Assembly (NCBI GenBank): GCA_964627605.1
Contig: CAZVGZ010000042.1
Span: 1 to 25,381, forward strand
Source: CAZVGZ01 sp964627605
GTDB lineage: Bacteria > Latescibacterota > MWCZ01 > CAZVGZ01
DNA: 25,381 nt
Direction: 5' to 3'
Shown: in pieces, positions 8,601-16,204 of the stretch
Position numbering within the stretch: position 1 is the stretch's first letter
Layout: every line of letters begins with the position of its first letter
The notes under the pieces: model-generated
The model's database searches: none
Told to the model about the DNA's origin: nothing
What the model saw: the letters and a program-made list of their open reading frames with translations, nothing else
Position numbers and translations under genes: made by a program

Positions 8601-8831
8601 GACATCCGGCAACCGCCTCCTGCTGGATGGAAACGGGACTACCTCATCTATCTTAACGGCTTCATGAAAGAGGTCGTCTTGGGCGATCCGGTTTTAGCGA
8701 CCGTCGGGCCGATGCCGTTCCGCTTAATGCCGAGTTACCCATATCCGCCTGGCGTTGGCTATCCCGATGACACTCTTCATTCCTCCTATCTGCGCGACTA
8801 CAACACACGCATTCTAGATGCGCACTGGTAG
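5658..8831 (+). CDS. Large TPR / VCBS (FG-GAP) / ASPIC-UnbV surface lipoprotein
   Basis: A 1057-aa exported lipoprotein. The start is placed at GTG 5658, with GGAG at 5646-5649 and eight bases of spacing. This gives a compact signal peptide ending ISSC (lipobox), whereas an in-frame ATG at 5610 adds a non-signal-like extension and overlaps the previous frame. Order: TPR repeats (about residues 30-200), then VCBS/FG-GAP beta-propeller strands with calcium-type loops (DWDDDGWQDM about 310, DYDHDGRLDL about 355, DIDRDNAVDL about 466), then an ASPIC/UnbV domain (GGQRSNRGGLGAKVDIG ... VTWPSGIRQ, about 554-615). The last 400 or so residues (from CPFIFAWNG, with DPDEYVLIPGDEL and LDLGEF-like strands) resemble the uncharacterised C-terminal part of large UnbV proteins. 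It probably acts in protein-protein or substrate contacts at the cell surface. No substrate can be named. Confidence 0.85.
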   Translation: MKRAIHVTTFLALMVSLISSCGRTLTTTEIDSAARLFNRGVGLIAEAMYADAARLLDSSLQIAPRQAEIAVALGVAYANQALDSLATASLKQATELDPGLRQAWYCLGFLYIRNGQNQKAIVALRRCKQDGGAAYLMGIAFARLDQSDSTIAHLQRSVVLSPQLVSANYSLAQALSRRGMTVEAEVAWERFAFLKAHGGTAIDIGGDLGKYTQGALAELPIPNWSVASKTTSPVDATEMVVGPVIAPKPDGDGRYVAARWIDLDQEAGPELIALTSVEWSIHKLSDDGWVEHQRGTGGLSVFNSLAVADWDDDGWQDMATGGGNRVTLWRNEDGMMTWVTTLTPPALVGDVTWGDYDHDGRLDLLASGGGSVSLWRQVTTYEVPKKTERRTRRSGIQEKRLRELIESHLPDMMEQRSDPLGSILDSDETLNFPMKSSITAVFADVTDSAGLGDVQLPPNSMVRWCDIDRDNAVDLLVESDGSTSVFRNQRDGTFRRSDSVTLEADGSAMTTAVEGELLDRAGLELAIGDSAGAIRLVTLKRENNPKIATIRLRGGQRSNRGGLGAKVDIGQGAKWHRIVNTNRAPEFSAGDLLYDMGDRGPIDVIRVTWPSGIRQATMTVNADSVIFIDEKPGESASCPFIFAWNGSDFSFIADAIGSGVIGVPLDAERNSYNHPDPDEYVLIPGDELEARDGTLDIRIVESLAEVTFLDQVRLVAVDHPKNVSIVPNEWMSIGGPLPEFKIHRLTSSRPPISANLGDGTDVTQLLKNVDRQYVLPPPLLPFTGFSRMRHLIVDLGEFDHDAPLRLVWHGWSRFWSSMSLGVAAGQGVTTVPPRLEIPDGTGGWTTIVESIGVPAGTPKTMVTDLTGLLPNGVHEIRVVTNMLVYWDQLRIVEGRTDLSPIRLTEIPIGSAELGWAGYPSNTSSDGKAPFSWNYQHRLSMTSMPRQTGAYTRTGSVETLLTEIDDRFVVMAPGDEVALTFDDIRQPPPAGWKRDYLIYLNGFMKEVVLGDPVLATVGPMPFRLMPSYPYPPGVGYPDDTLHSSYLRDYNTRILDAHW

Positions 8832-8873
8832 CATGAGTTGATTCCTACGGTACGTGACGCCAAAGGAGCGGCG

Positions 8874-9030
8874 ATGTGTAGCCGTTTGTCCACATTCACG
8901 GTTTTGGCTGTTCTGGTGATGGTTGTTGCGCCATTGAACGTCGGCGCAAGGCAGGAAACCGGTACCATCGCTGGAACTGTACACGATAGACAGACCGACG
9001 AACCGCTACCAGGAATATCTGTCCGACGAA
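8874..9030 (+). pseudogene. N-terminal head of a TonB-dependent receptor, truncated
   Basis: ATG 8874 with AAGGAG at 8863-8868 begins a signal peptide (MCSRLSTFTVLAVLVMVVAP, cleavage after a GAR/QE-like site). This leads into GTIAGTVHDRQTDEPLPGIS, the start of the carboxypeptidase-regulatory-like domain seen at the N-terminus of TonB-dependent receptors. The intact receptor at 21778-25095 has the same layout (GKIAGRVTDASSGEPLPGAP). After about 50 residues the similarity stops and another frame takes over with substrate-binding-protein sequence. The open frame continues to a TGA at 9132-9134, but the residues after about 9030 are out-of-frame translation of the next remnant. Plug and barrel are entirely missing, so it cannot work as a receptor. 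Confidence 0.7.
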
Positions 9031-10286
9031 AACCCTTACGACCCTGGAGTCAGATGGAAGGATATTTTCTATCCTATCGTTTGGGTTGGGCAGGAGGACC
9101 CGATCTACGGCGAATACTGATCTGTCCCGCTTAATTTTTTTACGATACGCATCTTCTACAACACACAACAATTCGCCGCTGCGGGCATTACCCATCCACC
9201 TAAAACATGGGATGAGTTTCTTGCGGCGCAACAGAAGCTCATGTCCGTTGGACTCGTCCCCTAGCTGATGCCCAACTCCAAAAACTCCCCACACCGGTAC
9301 ATATTTACCTGCTTGGAGCTGCTGTGCGACATGCTCTACCAGAGCCGTATGGGTGAATGGGATGTGATGATCCACGATGGCAAAGCCGATGGAATAGAGA
9401 TGAACGCCGCAGTTTATGATGGGAGGATCGATCTGACGGACCCGGAGGTGCGCACGGTGGTAGAACAGCTAAAGGAGTGGTCGCCATTCTGGTCCAGGGG
9501 GTTTAACGGGCTCGATTGTCAGCAAGCCAAAATGCTTTTTGCCAACGGGATCGGATCAATGTACATGGACGGCTCTTGGGAGGCTGAAGCGATCACGCAG
9601 TCGGTAGATTTTGAAGTTGGGGTCTTTCCGATGCCGACGGTGACAACAAGCACAATTCCATTCGTCGATAGACCGAGAAACGATTCGAACTACAACCTCT
9701 CATTCGCAGTGGGAGCCGTCGCCAAAAAGAGGGGCCGATTTGAAGAGGTGATGGATTTTTCGGCTATCTCACCTCAACTGAAGCCGCAGATACGCTGAGT
9801 CGGTAGGTAACCTTTATCAGTGCCAGAAAGGAGTATCCGGTTCCTGAAGAGATGGAGTCGTTTGCGCCGGACACGGGCTATCCGTATAGCGCCAATCCGT
9901 GGTATGTTTCTCAGCAGAGCGGGTCGGCGGAGGGCGCTGACCGGCTGTTCGCACTTCTTCAGGCCTATACCGACGGCGAGATTACGCTGGACGAGCTTGT
10001 CAGTGACTATTCGCCGCTGTTTCACCGGTTGGCGGAAGAAGAGCTGCGCTACTCCCTTGCCGAGAACATCAAGATGGTGGGTGTGATGACAGAAAGACTC
10101 GCAGGGGTTGAGGTACAGCTTGAAGAGCTTTCGCAGCTTCCACAAGATGAATCAATGCGAGCTGAAAGACGAAAACTGGAGCGACGACGCGCATATACCA
10201 GTGAGGGTCTAATAAAAGCAGTGACTCAGAAATCGTTTATCGCAGATGTACTTAGCCGCCAACCTGCATGGGCTGGAGTGAACTAG
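9013..10286 (+). pseudogene. Decayed second sugar ABC substrate-binding protein gene
   Basis: Read with one frame change, this segment is homologous to the intact substrate-binding protein at 2242-3885 from about its residue 119 to its C-terminus. Matching blocks include PIVWVGQEDPIYGE, MLFANGIGSMYMDGSWEAEA and RPRNDSNYNLSFAVGAVA, as well as the C-terminal coiled-coil tail. It is broken by TGA at 9118-9120 (the paralogue has Trp), TAG at 9262-9264 (the paralogue has Tyr in VPYLMPN) and TAG at 9804-9806 (again at a Tyr position). A one-base loss in the T run at 9756-9760 also shifts the frame. The signal peptide and first 118 residues are replaced by the TonB-receptor head. The C-terminal frame from 9852 stays open to TAG 10284-10286, three bases before the permease start. 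The cognate binding protein of this permease pair therefore seems to be lost. Confidence 0.9.
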
Positions 10287-10288
10287 AA

Positions 10289-11211
10289 ATGGCGCGGTCA
10301 AGACGGGCAGGGGTGGGTCAGCTGTATCTGTTGATCCTGCCGACTTTCGCCTTTGTCATCGTTTTTACGTACTACCCGTCGCTTTCGGCGGTCTATCACG
10401 CTTTTTTCCGCTGGAACGGCAGCAATATCAAAGAGTTCGTCGGGTTCGCGAACTTCATTCGGGTCATTTTTGACGACCCCGACATGCCACGGGCGGTGGG
10501 TAACATGGCGCTGCTCCTGGCTGGTAATCTGATCCTACAGATTCCTACCGTGATAGCGGCGCTGGTGCTCTATCACCTGCGCTATCCCAAATGGCAGTAC
10601 GGTTTCCGAGTGCTGTTCGTTCTGCCGATGGTGGTACCTGGGATGGTGGGGATGCTCCTCTGGCAGTTCATCTACAACCCGTATGTGGGCCTGCTGAACA
10701 GAACACTCGCGGCGCTCGGGATAATCGACCTTCCATGGGATGGTCCCACATGGTTGGCGGACAACTCATTGGCGCTGCCTAGCNNNNNNNNNNTAGCCTG
10801 ATCTTTATGGGCTTTCCGTGGATTAACACGATCGGGCTTCTCATCTATCTCGCTGGGCTACAGCGCATCTCACAAGACCTTATTGATGCGGCGATGATTG
10901 ACGGTGCTGCCACAATCTCCCGGGTGTGGCACATTGAGCTCCCGATGGTGTTGGGACAGCTAAAACTAATGCTGATTCTCAGTATTATTGGCGGAATTCA
11001 GGACTACGGTAAAGTGATGATAATGACTGGGGGTGGCCCTGGGGTTTCTACCACTGTGCCTGGACTGCTGATGTATCAAAGGGCGTTTCGGTATTCGCAT
11101 ATGGGATACGCTTCGGCGGTGGGGGTTCTGATGTTTCTGGTGATCTTGGGGTTGACGATGATAAATCTAAAATATTTCAAAACACACGACGATCAGGCTG
11201 AAGGAGCGTAA
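10289..11211 (+). CDS. Sugar ABC transporter permease, first subunit (UgpA/MalF-type), interrupted by assembly gap
   Basis: A binding-protein-dependent transport inner-membrane component. Helices begin with LYLLILPTFAFVIVFTYYPS, and the PSLSAVYHAFFRW start is typical of UgpA/LacF-type permeases. The EAA-loop signature is DAAMIDGAATISRVWHIELP, which contacts the ATPase. ATG 10289 follows the pseudogene stop by two bases, with GGAG at 10275-10278. Ten Ns at 10784-10793 interrupt the gene. The two halves are in different frames as given, but the protein continues naturally across the gap (ALPS ... SLIFMGFPW), so only a few residues are missing and the gene is probably intact in the organism. It ends AAGGAGCG-TAA, placing the ribosome site of the next permease inside its 3' end. 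Confidence 0.85.
10784..10793. other. Assembly gap (10 N)
   Basis: Ten undetermined bases lie inside the first permease gene. Taken literally they would break the reading frame. Flanking protein sequence implies a true gap whose length restores the frame (for example 8 or 11 bases), so this is a scaffolding artefact rather than a mutation. Confidence 0.98.
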
Positions 11212-11216
11212 AACAG

Positions 11217-12035
11217 GTGGCTATACTCTCAAAGCGTGCTGAGACAGCGAAACTGGCGGTGCTCTCGCTCATCGCGATAGCGGTGCTTGTGCCGTTCTGG
11301 ATAATGGTTAGCATCAGCTTTAAGAACCTTCGCCAGTTCTTGCAGAATATCTTGTACCCTTCACCACCGTTTCATTGGGAGAACTATGTCTCGGGATGGA
11401 ACGCTGTGGCACCATACGTTCTCAACACCGCTCTGGTGGCGGTAATAGTGACGGTAGTGAGTCTGGCGTGCAGCTCGCTTACGGCATATGTCTTCGCCAG
11501 GTACAAGTTTCCAGGGCGGGCGGCTCTTTTCAGCGCGCTCATGGTGCTGTTGATGATCCCTGGGGTGCTGAACCTGATACCGCAGTACGTGCTGGCGCTT
11601 AATCTGGGTCTGGTCAACACTATATGGGCTCTGGTGCTGTTCTATGTGGCAGGCCGTCAGGTACTGGAAGTGTACATAATGAGAACATTTTTTCAGGGAA
11701 TCCCCAAAGAGCTGTTTGAGGCGGCGCAGATTGATGGTGCGGGGCATGTTCGTCAATATGCGTCGATAGCGGTACCGCTATCTAAATCAATAATGGGAAC
11801 CCTGGCGATTATGACGGTGGTGTTTGTTTGGAACGACTACATATGGCCACTGGTGGTGGCAGACGATTTCAAGACAGTCTCATATGGTCTGTCGTTCTTG
11901 ACGAAGCAGCACTCGACAGCCTGGGGATCGCTCATGGCGGGCTATGCCTTAGCGTCAGTACCGCTTGTGATTCTGTTTACTTTTACGATGCGCTATTTCG
12001 TCGAAGGGCTGGCGTCAGGTGCTATCAAAGCATAG
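11217..12035 (+). CDS. Sugar ABC transporter permease, second subunit (UgpE/MalG-type)
   Basis: A 272-aa inner-membrane protein with six predicted helices. The first is AVLSLIAIAVLVPFWIMVSI, followed by the PPFHWENYVSGW periplasmic segment and an ALTAYVFARYKFPG-like motif (SLTAYVFARYKFPGR here). The EAA loop is EAAQIDGAGHVRQYASIAVP, the usual coupling site for the ATPase. GTG 11217 starts five bases after the first permease stop, with AAGGAG at 11201-11206. The gene is intact. It forms the translocation channel with the first permease. No ATPase gene is present in the window; a shared MsmX/UgpC-type ATPase encoded elsewhere is common for this family. With its nearest binding protein dead, it may depend on the intact paralogue at 2242-3885. 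Confidence 0.88.
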   Translation: MAILSKRAETAKLAVLSLIAIAVLVPFWIMVSISFKNLRQFLQNILYPSPPFHWENYVSGWNAVAPYVLNTALVAVIVTVVSLACSSLTAYVFARYKFPGRAALFSALMVLLMIPGVLNLIPQYVLALNLGLVNTIWALVLFYVAGRQVLEVYIMRTFFQGIPKELFEAAQIDGAGHVRQYASIAVPLSKSIMGTLAIMTVVFVWNDYIWPLVVADDFKTVSYGLSFLTKQHSTAWGSLMAGYALASVPLVILFTFTMRYFVEGLASGAIKA

Positions 12036-12097
12036 CGATAGACCATATTGGCGGTAAGTTAATTGTGAACAGGGGGCATCTTTTTAGGGAGGATGCC

Positions 12098-12331
12098 ATG
12101 TGGATGCAGGAGAACAACACGGTCAGGCGGTTTTGCGTCGTCGCAGCTGTGTCGATTGGGCTTTGCTCGGTGGGGCACGCCACTACGATCAATCTGAGAA
12201 TTGGCACGTTGTGGGACCAGTATTCCGATGACGGAAATGAAGGCGCCGGTTTGGCGGTTGCAGATGGTTGGCAGAATCCGTACCCATTCCCTCTCATTAG
12301 AGGGGGATCGCCAAAGCGCAGTGACGCTTGA
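12098..12331 (+). pseudogene. N-terminal stub of a secreted protein related to the 757-aa cargo-like protein
   Basis: ATG 12098 has a good ribosome site (GGGAGG, 12087-12092) and encodes a signal peptide followed by ATTINLRIGTLWDQYSDDGN. The mature start of the 757-aa protein at 19223-21496 is ATSINMRMGTLWDVYDDNGN, so the two are clear relatives. After NEG the similarity fades, and the frame ends at TGA 12329-12331 after 77 codons, just upstream of the cytochrome gene. It may still produce a short exported peptide, since the translation signals are intact, but it lacks the body and the C-terminal domain. Notably, a C-terminal domain of the same kind occurs alone at 1950-2240. The order on the strand (C-terminal piece upstream, N-terminal piece downstream) rules out one simple insertion into one gene. 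Confidence 0.7.
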
Positions 12332-12369
12332 TGAGGGTCCCTCGGAAATTCCTTGCTGGGAAAAGTAAA

Positions 12370-14424
12370 ATGCCGCTTACTGCACAGGAGCGCGAAAGAG
12401 AGTGGTTGCGCCAACTTGCGGCGATTACCGCCGCGTGGCTGCTGATCGAGACCGTCACCGGGCTTTGGCTTATGTTAGGGCCGTTCGGCGATGCTATGCA
12501 GGTGATGACGCTGGTCCACACGGTCTCAGGTGTGGTTCTGACCGTACCGTGGATCTGGTATCTGATGACCCACTTGTGGCGACGCAGAGACATTCGTGCA
12601 CAGTCGCAAGCAGGAGCTACCGGCTATCTCGCACTGGCTTCGAGCATAGCGCTCATTGTCAGTGGGGTAGTCGTAACAGCCCAGGCGATCTGGGGTGCCA
12701 GAATCAGCGACCCGTGGAAACTCGTACACCAGGTCGCGACGTTCGCTCTGGTCGGATCGGTTGGCGCGCACCTGACCACCTCACTCTGGCGGGTGTGGAC
12801 CTCCTCGGTCGAAGACACTCGCGCCGAGGGTCTGGCAGCGAGGCGTTTTGGCTGGAGATCGGTTGTTCACGTCGTTGCAGCGGCGGTGATTATTGTCGTC
12901 GGAGTCTCGGCGTTCAAGACGCAGACAAACATGAAAGAGTTCTCCGATGACTACGCTCTCATCTACGGCGAAGACCGCCCTTTTGCACCATCTCTGGCAC
13001 GCACGGAGCATGGAGCGGCTCTAGCACCAGACGCCCTTGGAAACTCTGCTTCCTGCGGAACGGCGAAGTGCCACCCCGACATCGTCAAAGAGTGGGCACC
13101 CTCAGCGCACCGCTATGGTGCGATGGACCCGCTGTTCCAGACCGTCCAGAACCTGATGGCCAAAGAGAACGGATCGGAATCAACCCGCTACTGCGGTGGC
13201 TGTCACGATCCGATTTCCCTGTTCTCTGGCGAAAAAATGGCTGGCGAAACACCTTTGAGCTCTGAAATGGGTGTTGCCGAAGGCGTCTCGTGCTTGGTCT
13301 GTCACGCCATGACGCAAGTGGACGTACGGGGCAACGCCGACTACGTCATCGCAGAGCCGCCTCGCTTTATGTTTGACCCGCCGGTAAGCACAGCAGGGCA
13401 GGTCACCCGTGATTTCCTGATCCGATCTCTAGGCGGTGTACATCGAAGTTCGATGGGTCACAAACTGCTTCAGACGCCAGAGTTCTGCGGTGCTTGCCAC
13501 AAGCAGTTCGTCGATGTTGAGATCAACAAGGTCGGCTGGGTACAGCTGCAAAACCAATACGACAACTGGAAAGCAAGCAGGTGGTATCACCAGGACGAAC
13601 CTAAGAAGAGGCTGGCGTGCAGAGATTGCCACATGCCGGTTCAGCACAACTCCACCGATCCCGCCGCTGCCTACGCCACAGACTCGCGTGAAAAAGGCGC
13701 CCATCGCTCCCACCGCAGCTTGGGTGCCAACCAGTTTGTGCCACTTCTCCTTGGGCTGGAGGACGCCCAGAAACACACGGACCTGATAGAACTATGGCTT
13801 CAGGGCAAAATCCCTGTGCCGGAGATAGAGGAGAGGTGGGTTCCAGGCCCGGTTGTAGGGATGACATCGCAACTAGCCGACTCAGTGGTGTCGGTTCGCG
13901 ATTCAATTCGCGTACATTTGACGATGACAAACCGCAAGGCGGGTCACGACCTGCCCACAGGCCCGCTGGACCTCATCCGTGCGTGGGTACGTCTCAAACT
14001 TATTGACGAAAACGGCCGTGTCGTGCTCCAGACGGGCGATCCCACCGCTGAGGGCGGCGATGCTGACCCCAAGGTCATGTTTAAAGCCGAGCCTGTAAAC
14101 AACCAGGGAGAGGTTCTGGAACGACACAATCTGTGGGATTTGGTGGGAGTAAGATTCAAACGTGCGCTGTTTCCAGGACTACAGGATTTTGCCACGATGG
14201 CTGTGCCATGCCCAGTAACCGTAATAGACGATCCAGGGGCCTTGACAAATCCCATCAAAGCGCTCTCAGCGCCCAGACCCGGTGTCTACAAGGTCGTGAC
14301 GGAGTTTTGCTACCACAAAGCGCAACCTCGTATCCTAAACGCGATACTGGGCCCCGGCCACGGTCTGGTTGCGCCAGAGACGATAATGGTATCAGACACC
14401 ACCCAGGTTCGAGTAACTTCGTGA
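12370..14424 (+). CDS. Membrane-anchored multihaem cytochrome (b-type-like helices plus five c-type haem motifs)
   Basis: A 684-aa predicted electron carrier. Residues about 15-185 hold four or five membrane helices with paired histidines (His50, His68, His120, His134, His167), resembling a cytochrome b561-type anchor. The periplasmic part carries CGTAKCH (229-235, a CX4CH motif), CGGCH (275-279), CLVCH (308-312), CGACH (373-377) and CRDCH (417-421). The context CHPDIVKEWAPSAHRYGAMD and the following YCGGCHDPISLFSG fit cytochrome c554-like multihaem proteins. The C-terminal 230 or so residues lack haem motifs and look like a beta-rich domain (TNRKAGHDLPTGPLDLIRAW). ATG 12370 is preferred for its MPLTAQERERE start; ATG 12331 in the same frame is possible. 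It is separated by 13 bases from the CRTAC1-like gene, so they are likely co-transcribed. Confidence 0.82.
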   Translation: MPLTAQEREREWLRQLAAITAAWLLIETVTGLWLMLGPFGDAMQVMTLVHTVSGVVLTVPWIWYLMTHLWRRRDIRAQSQAGATGYLALASSIALIVSGVVVTAQAIWGARISDPWKLVHQVATFALVGSVGAHLTTSLWRVWTSSVEDTRAEGLAARRFGWRSVVHVVAAAVIIVVGVSAFKTQTNMKEFSDDYALIYGEDRPFAPSLARTEHGAALAPDALGNSASCGTAKCHPDIVKEWAPSAHRYGAMDPLFQTVQNLMAKENGSESTRYCGGCHDPISLFSGEKMAGETPLSSEMGVAEGVSCLVCHAMTQVDVRGNADYVIAEPPRFMFDPPVSTAGQVTRDFLIRSLGGVHRSSMGHKLLQTPEFCGACHKQFVDVEINKVGWVQLQNQYDNWKASRWYHQDEPKKRLACRDCHMPVQHNSTDPAAAYATDSREKGAHRSHRSLGANQFVPLLLGLEDAQKHTDLIELWLQGKIPVPEIEERWVPGPVVGMTSQLADSVVSVRDSIRVHLTMTNRKAGHDLPTGPLDLIRAWVRLKLIDENGRVVLQTGDPTAEGGDADPKVMFKAEPVNNQGEVLERHNLWDLVGVRFKRALFPGLQDFATMAVPCPVTVIDDPGALTNPIKALSAPRPGVYKVVTEFCYHKAQPRILNAILGPGHGLVAPETIMVSDTTQVRVTS

Positions 14425-14437
14425 GTAGCGGGATGGC

Positions 14438-16204
14438 ATGCCGCCGTTGACCAAGTCGCGGCGGCAGACCGTCCTCTGGGCATGGGTCATCACCGCTTTG
14501 GCTCTAGCTTTGGCGGTGGTGATTATTCCCCTTACAAATACAGACGACGAGGGGGTCACCTCCACACTCCATCGACAAACCCCGACCGACGCCCCAGCGG
14601 TTGTTTTCACCGAAGTCTCATCGAGCGCAGGAATCGAATTTCGCCACTTTTCAGGCACACGCTCCAATCAACTTCCTGAGGACATGGGCTCTGGACTGTC
14701 ATGGTGCGACTACGACGGCGACGGCGACCTGGACCTGTTCGCTGCCAACATCTCAGGCCCCTTTACCTCGCCCAGTGATTCAATCGAAGCGTCCAAAGCT
14801 ACCTGCGCCCTTTTCTCCAACGATGGCGACGGCACCTTTACCGACGTGACGCATCGTGTTGGTTTGGATTTGACAGGTTTTTTCAACGGCTGCGCGTGGG
14901 CTGACTACGACCGCGACGGACTAAGTGACCTGATTGTCAGCGGCTTCGGTGTTCTCAAGCTGATGCGGCAATCGCCTGACCACACCTTCGCCGATGTTAG
15001 CCAACTCACAGGCGTGGCGGGCTGGTCCATGTTCTGGGCAGGAGTGTCATGGGGCGACTACGACCGCGACGGTTTTCTTGACCTATACGTCTGCGGTTAC
15101 GTCCGCTATACTGGCCCACCCAAGGGACGCCAGGATCAGTACGGCCGAATGGATGTACCTGGAGCGCTTAACCCGTCAGCATACACCCCGGAACGCAATC
15201 TCTTGTTTCACAATGATGGTGAGGGAGTGTTTACACAGGTCGCCGAATCTGCCGGGGTATCTAACCCTAAAGGCCGCAGTTTGGGAGCGGTCTGGGCAGA
15301 TTTCGATGACGATGGCTGGCTCGACCTATACGTCGCAAACGATGTTTCAGACAACGCTCTTTTCCGCAATATGGGAAACGGCTCATTTTCCAACGTAAGC
15401 CTGTCAGCCAATGTCGCTGACTACCGCGGAGCGATGGGGCTGGCGGTGGGTGACGATGACCATGATGGCGACCTCGATATGGTGGTCACCCACTGGCTTG
15501 GGCAGGAGAACGCGGTCTACCGCAACTGGCGGGTGGAATCCAAAGACAGCTCTCTCAGGTTCGTGGATGTAGCCGATCAGATTGGCTTGGGGCAGATGTC
15601 GCTTCCAGATGTGGGTTGGGGGGTCGGATTTCTGGATATCGATCTCGACGGGTGGGACGACATTCTCATCGTCAACGGCAGCACGCTGCCTTTGGAGTCA
15701 GACAGATCGCTAATGGCACCCCAGAACGCCCGGATATATTGGAACCGAGGCCCCGTTATCGGCTATCTCCCGCTAGGAGTCTCCGTTGGCGAACTGGTCC
15801 GGTCGAGGGTGGTAGCCAGAGGGATGGCGGTCGGCGATTACGACGGCGACGGCGACGATGACGCAGCGATCATGTCCCACGGCGAAGGGATCCGTCTCTG
15901 GCGCAACGATCAAACCACCGGCGGGGCGTGGTTGTCAGTTGAGCTTGAGGGGACGAACTCTCCAAAGGATGGAGAAGGAGCAATAGTAACCGTCGTCACC
16001 GACAGTCTTCGCCAGACCAAACTCGTCGGTGGCAACGCATCTTACCTGTCAGGCCCCACGACGCGTCTGGTGTTTGGCTTGGGTTCGGCAGCCGTTGTGG
16101 ACACACTGAGAGTGAAGTGGAGCAGCGGCTTTGAAAGTGAGATGACAGACCTACCGATCAACAGCCGCATTGTGGCTCGTGAGGGTGTTGTAGCAGCTCG
16201 ATGA
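14438..16204 (+). CDS. CRTAC1-like FG-GAP/VCBS repeat protein with ASPIC/UnbV domain
   Basis: A 588-aa exported protein with an N-terminal signal-anchor (residues 12-32) and a seven-bladed-propeller pattern. Seven DxDxDG-type calcium loops occur at about 91 (DYDGDGDLDL), 157, 208, 288, 340, 400 and 467 (DYDGDGDDDA). An ASPIC/UnbV domain follows at about 497-563, ending VDTLRVKWSSG. Such proteins are secreted or surface-bound and are thought to mediate adhesion or interaction; no enzymatic residues are evident. It starts 13 bases after the cytochrome stop. A clear Shine-Dalgarno sequence is not visible, so translation may be coupled. Pairing with a multihaem cytochrome suggests a shared role at the outer face, but this is inferred from position only. 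Confidence 0.85.
   Translation: MPPLTKSRRQTVLWAWVITALALALAVVIIPLTNTDDEGVTSTLHRQTPTDAPAVVFTEVSSSAGIEFRHFSGTRSNQLPEDMGSGLSWCDYDGDGDLDLFAANISGPFTSPSDSIEASKATCALFSNDGDGTFTDVTHRVGLDLTGFFNGCAWADYDRDGLSDLIVSGFGVLKLMRQSPDHTFADVSQLTGVAGWSMFWAGVSWGDYDRDGFLDLYVCGYVRYTGPPKGRQDQYGRMDVPGALNPSAYTPERNLLFHNDGEGVFTQVAESAGVSNPKGRSLGAVWADFDDDGWLDLYVANDVSDNALFRNMGNGSFSNVSLSANVADYRGAMGLAVGDDDHDGDLDMVVTHWLGQENAVYRNWRVESKDSSLRFVDVADQIGLGQMSLPDVGWGVGFLDIDLDGWDDILIVNGSTLPLESDRSLMAPQNARIYWNRGPVIGYLPLGVSVGELVRSRVVARGMAVGDYDGDGDDDAAIMSHGEGIRLWRNDQTTGGAWLSVELEGTNSPKDGEGAIVTVVTDSLRQTKLVGGNASYLSGPTTRLVFGLGSAAVVDTLRVKWSSGFESEMTDLPINSRIVAREGVVAAR

Noticed and set aside
9118..9806. In-frame TGA and TAG codons at Trp and Tyr positions might indicate stop-codon reassignment.
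   Set aside because: Intact genes in the window end normally at TGA and TAG (for example 8829-8831, 14422-14424, 16202-16204) and keep open frames, and the same segment also has a frameshift and a missing N-terminus. Gene decay explains it better.
10268..10801. A truncated permease ending near the Ns as a genuine broken gene.
   Set aside because: The apparent stop and frame change are created by the ten Ns; the protein continues naturally on both sides of the gap.
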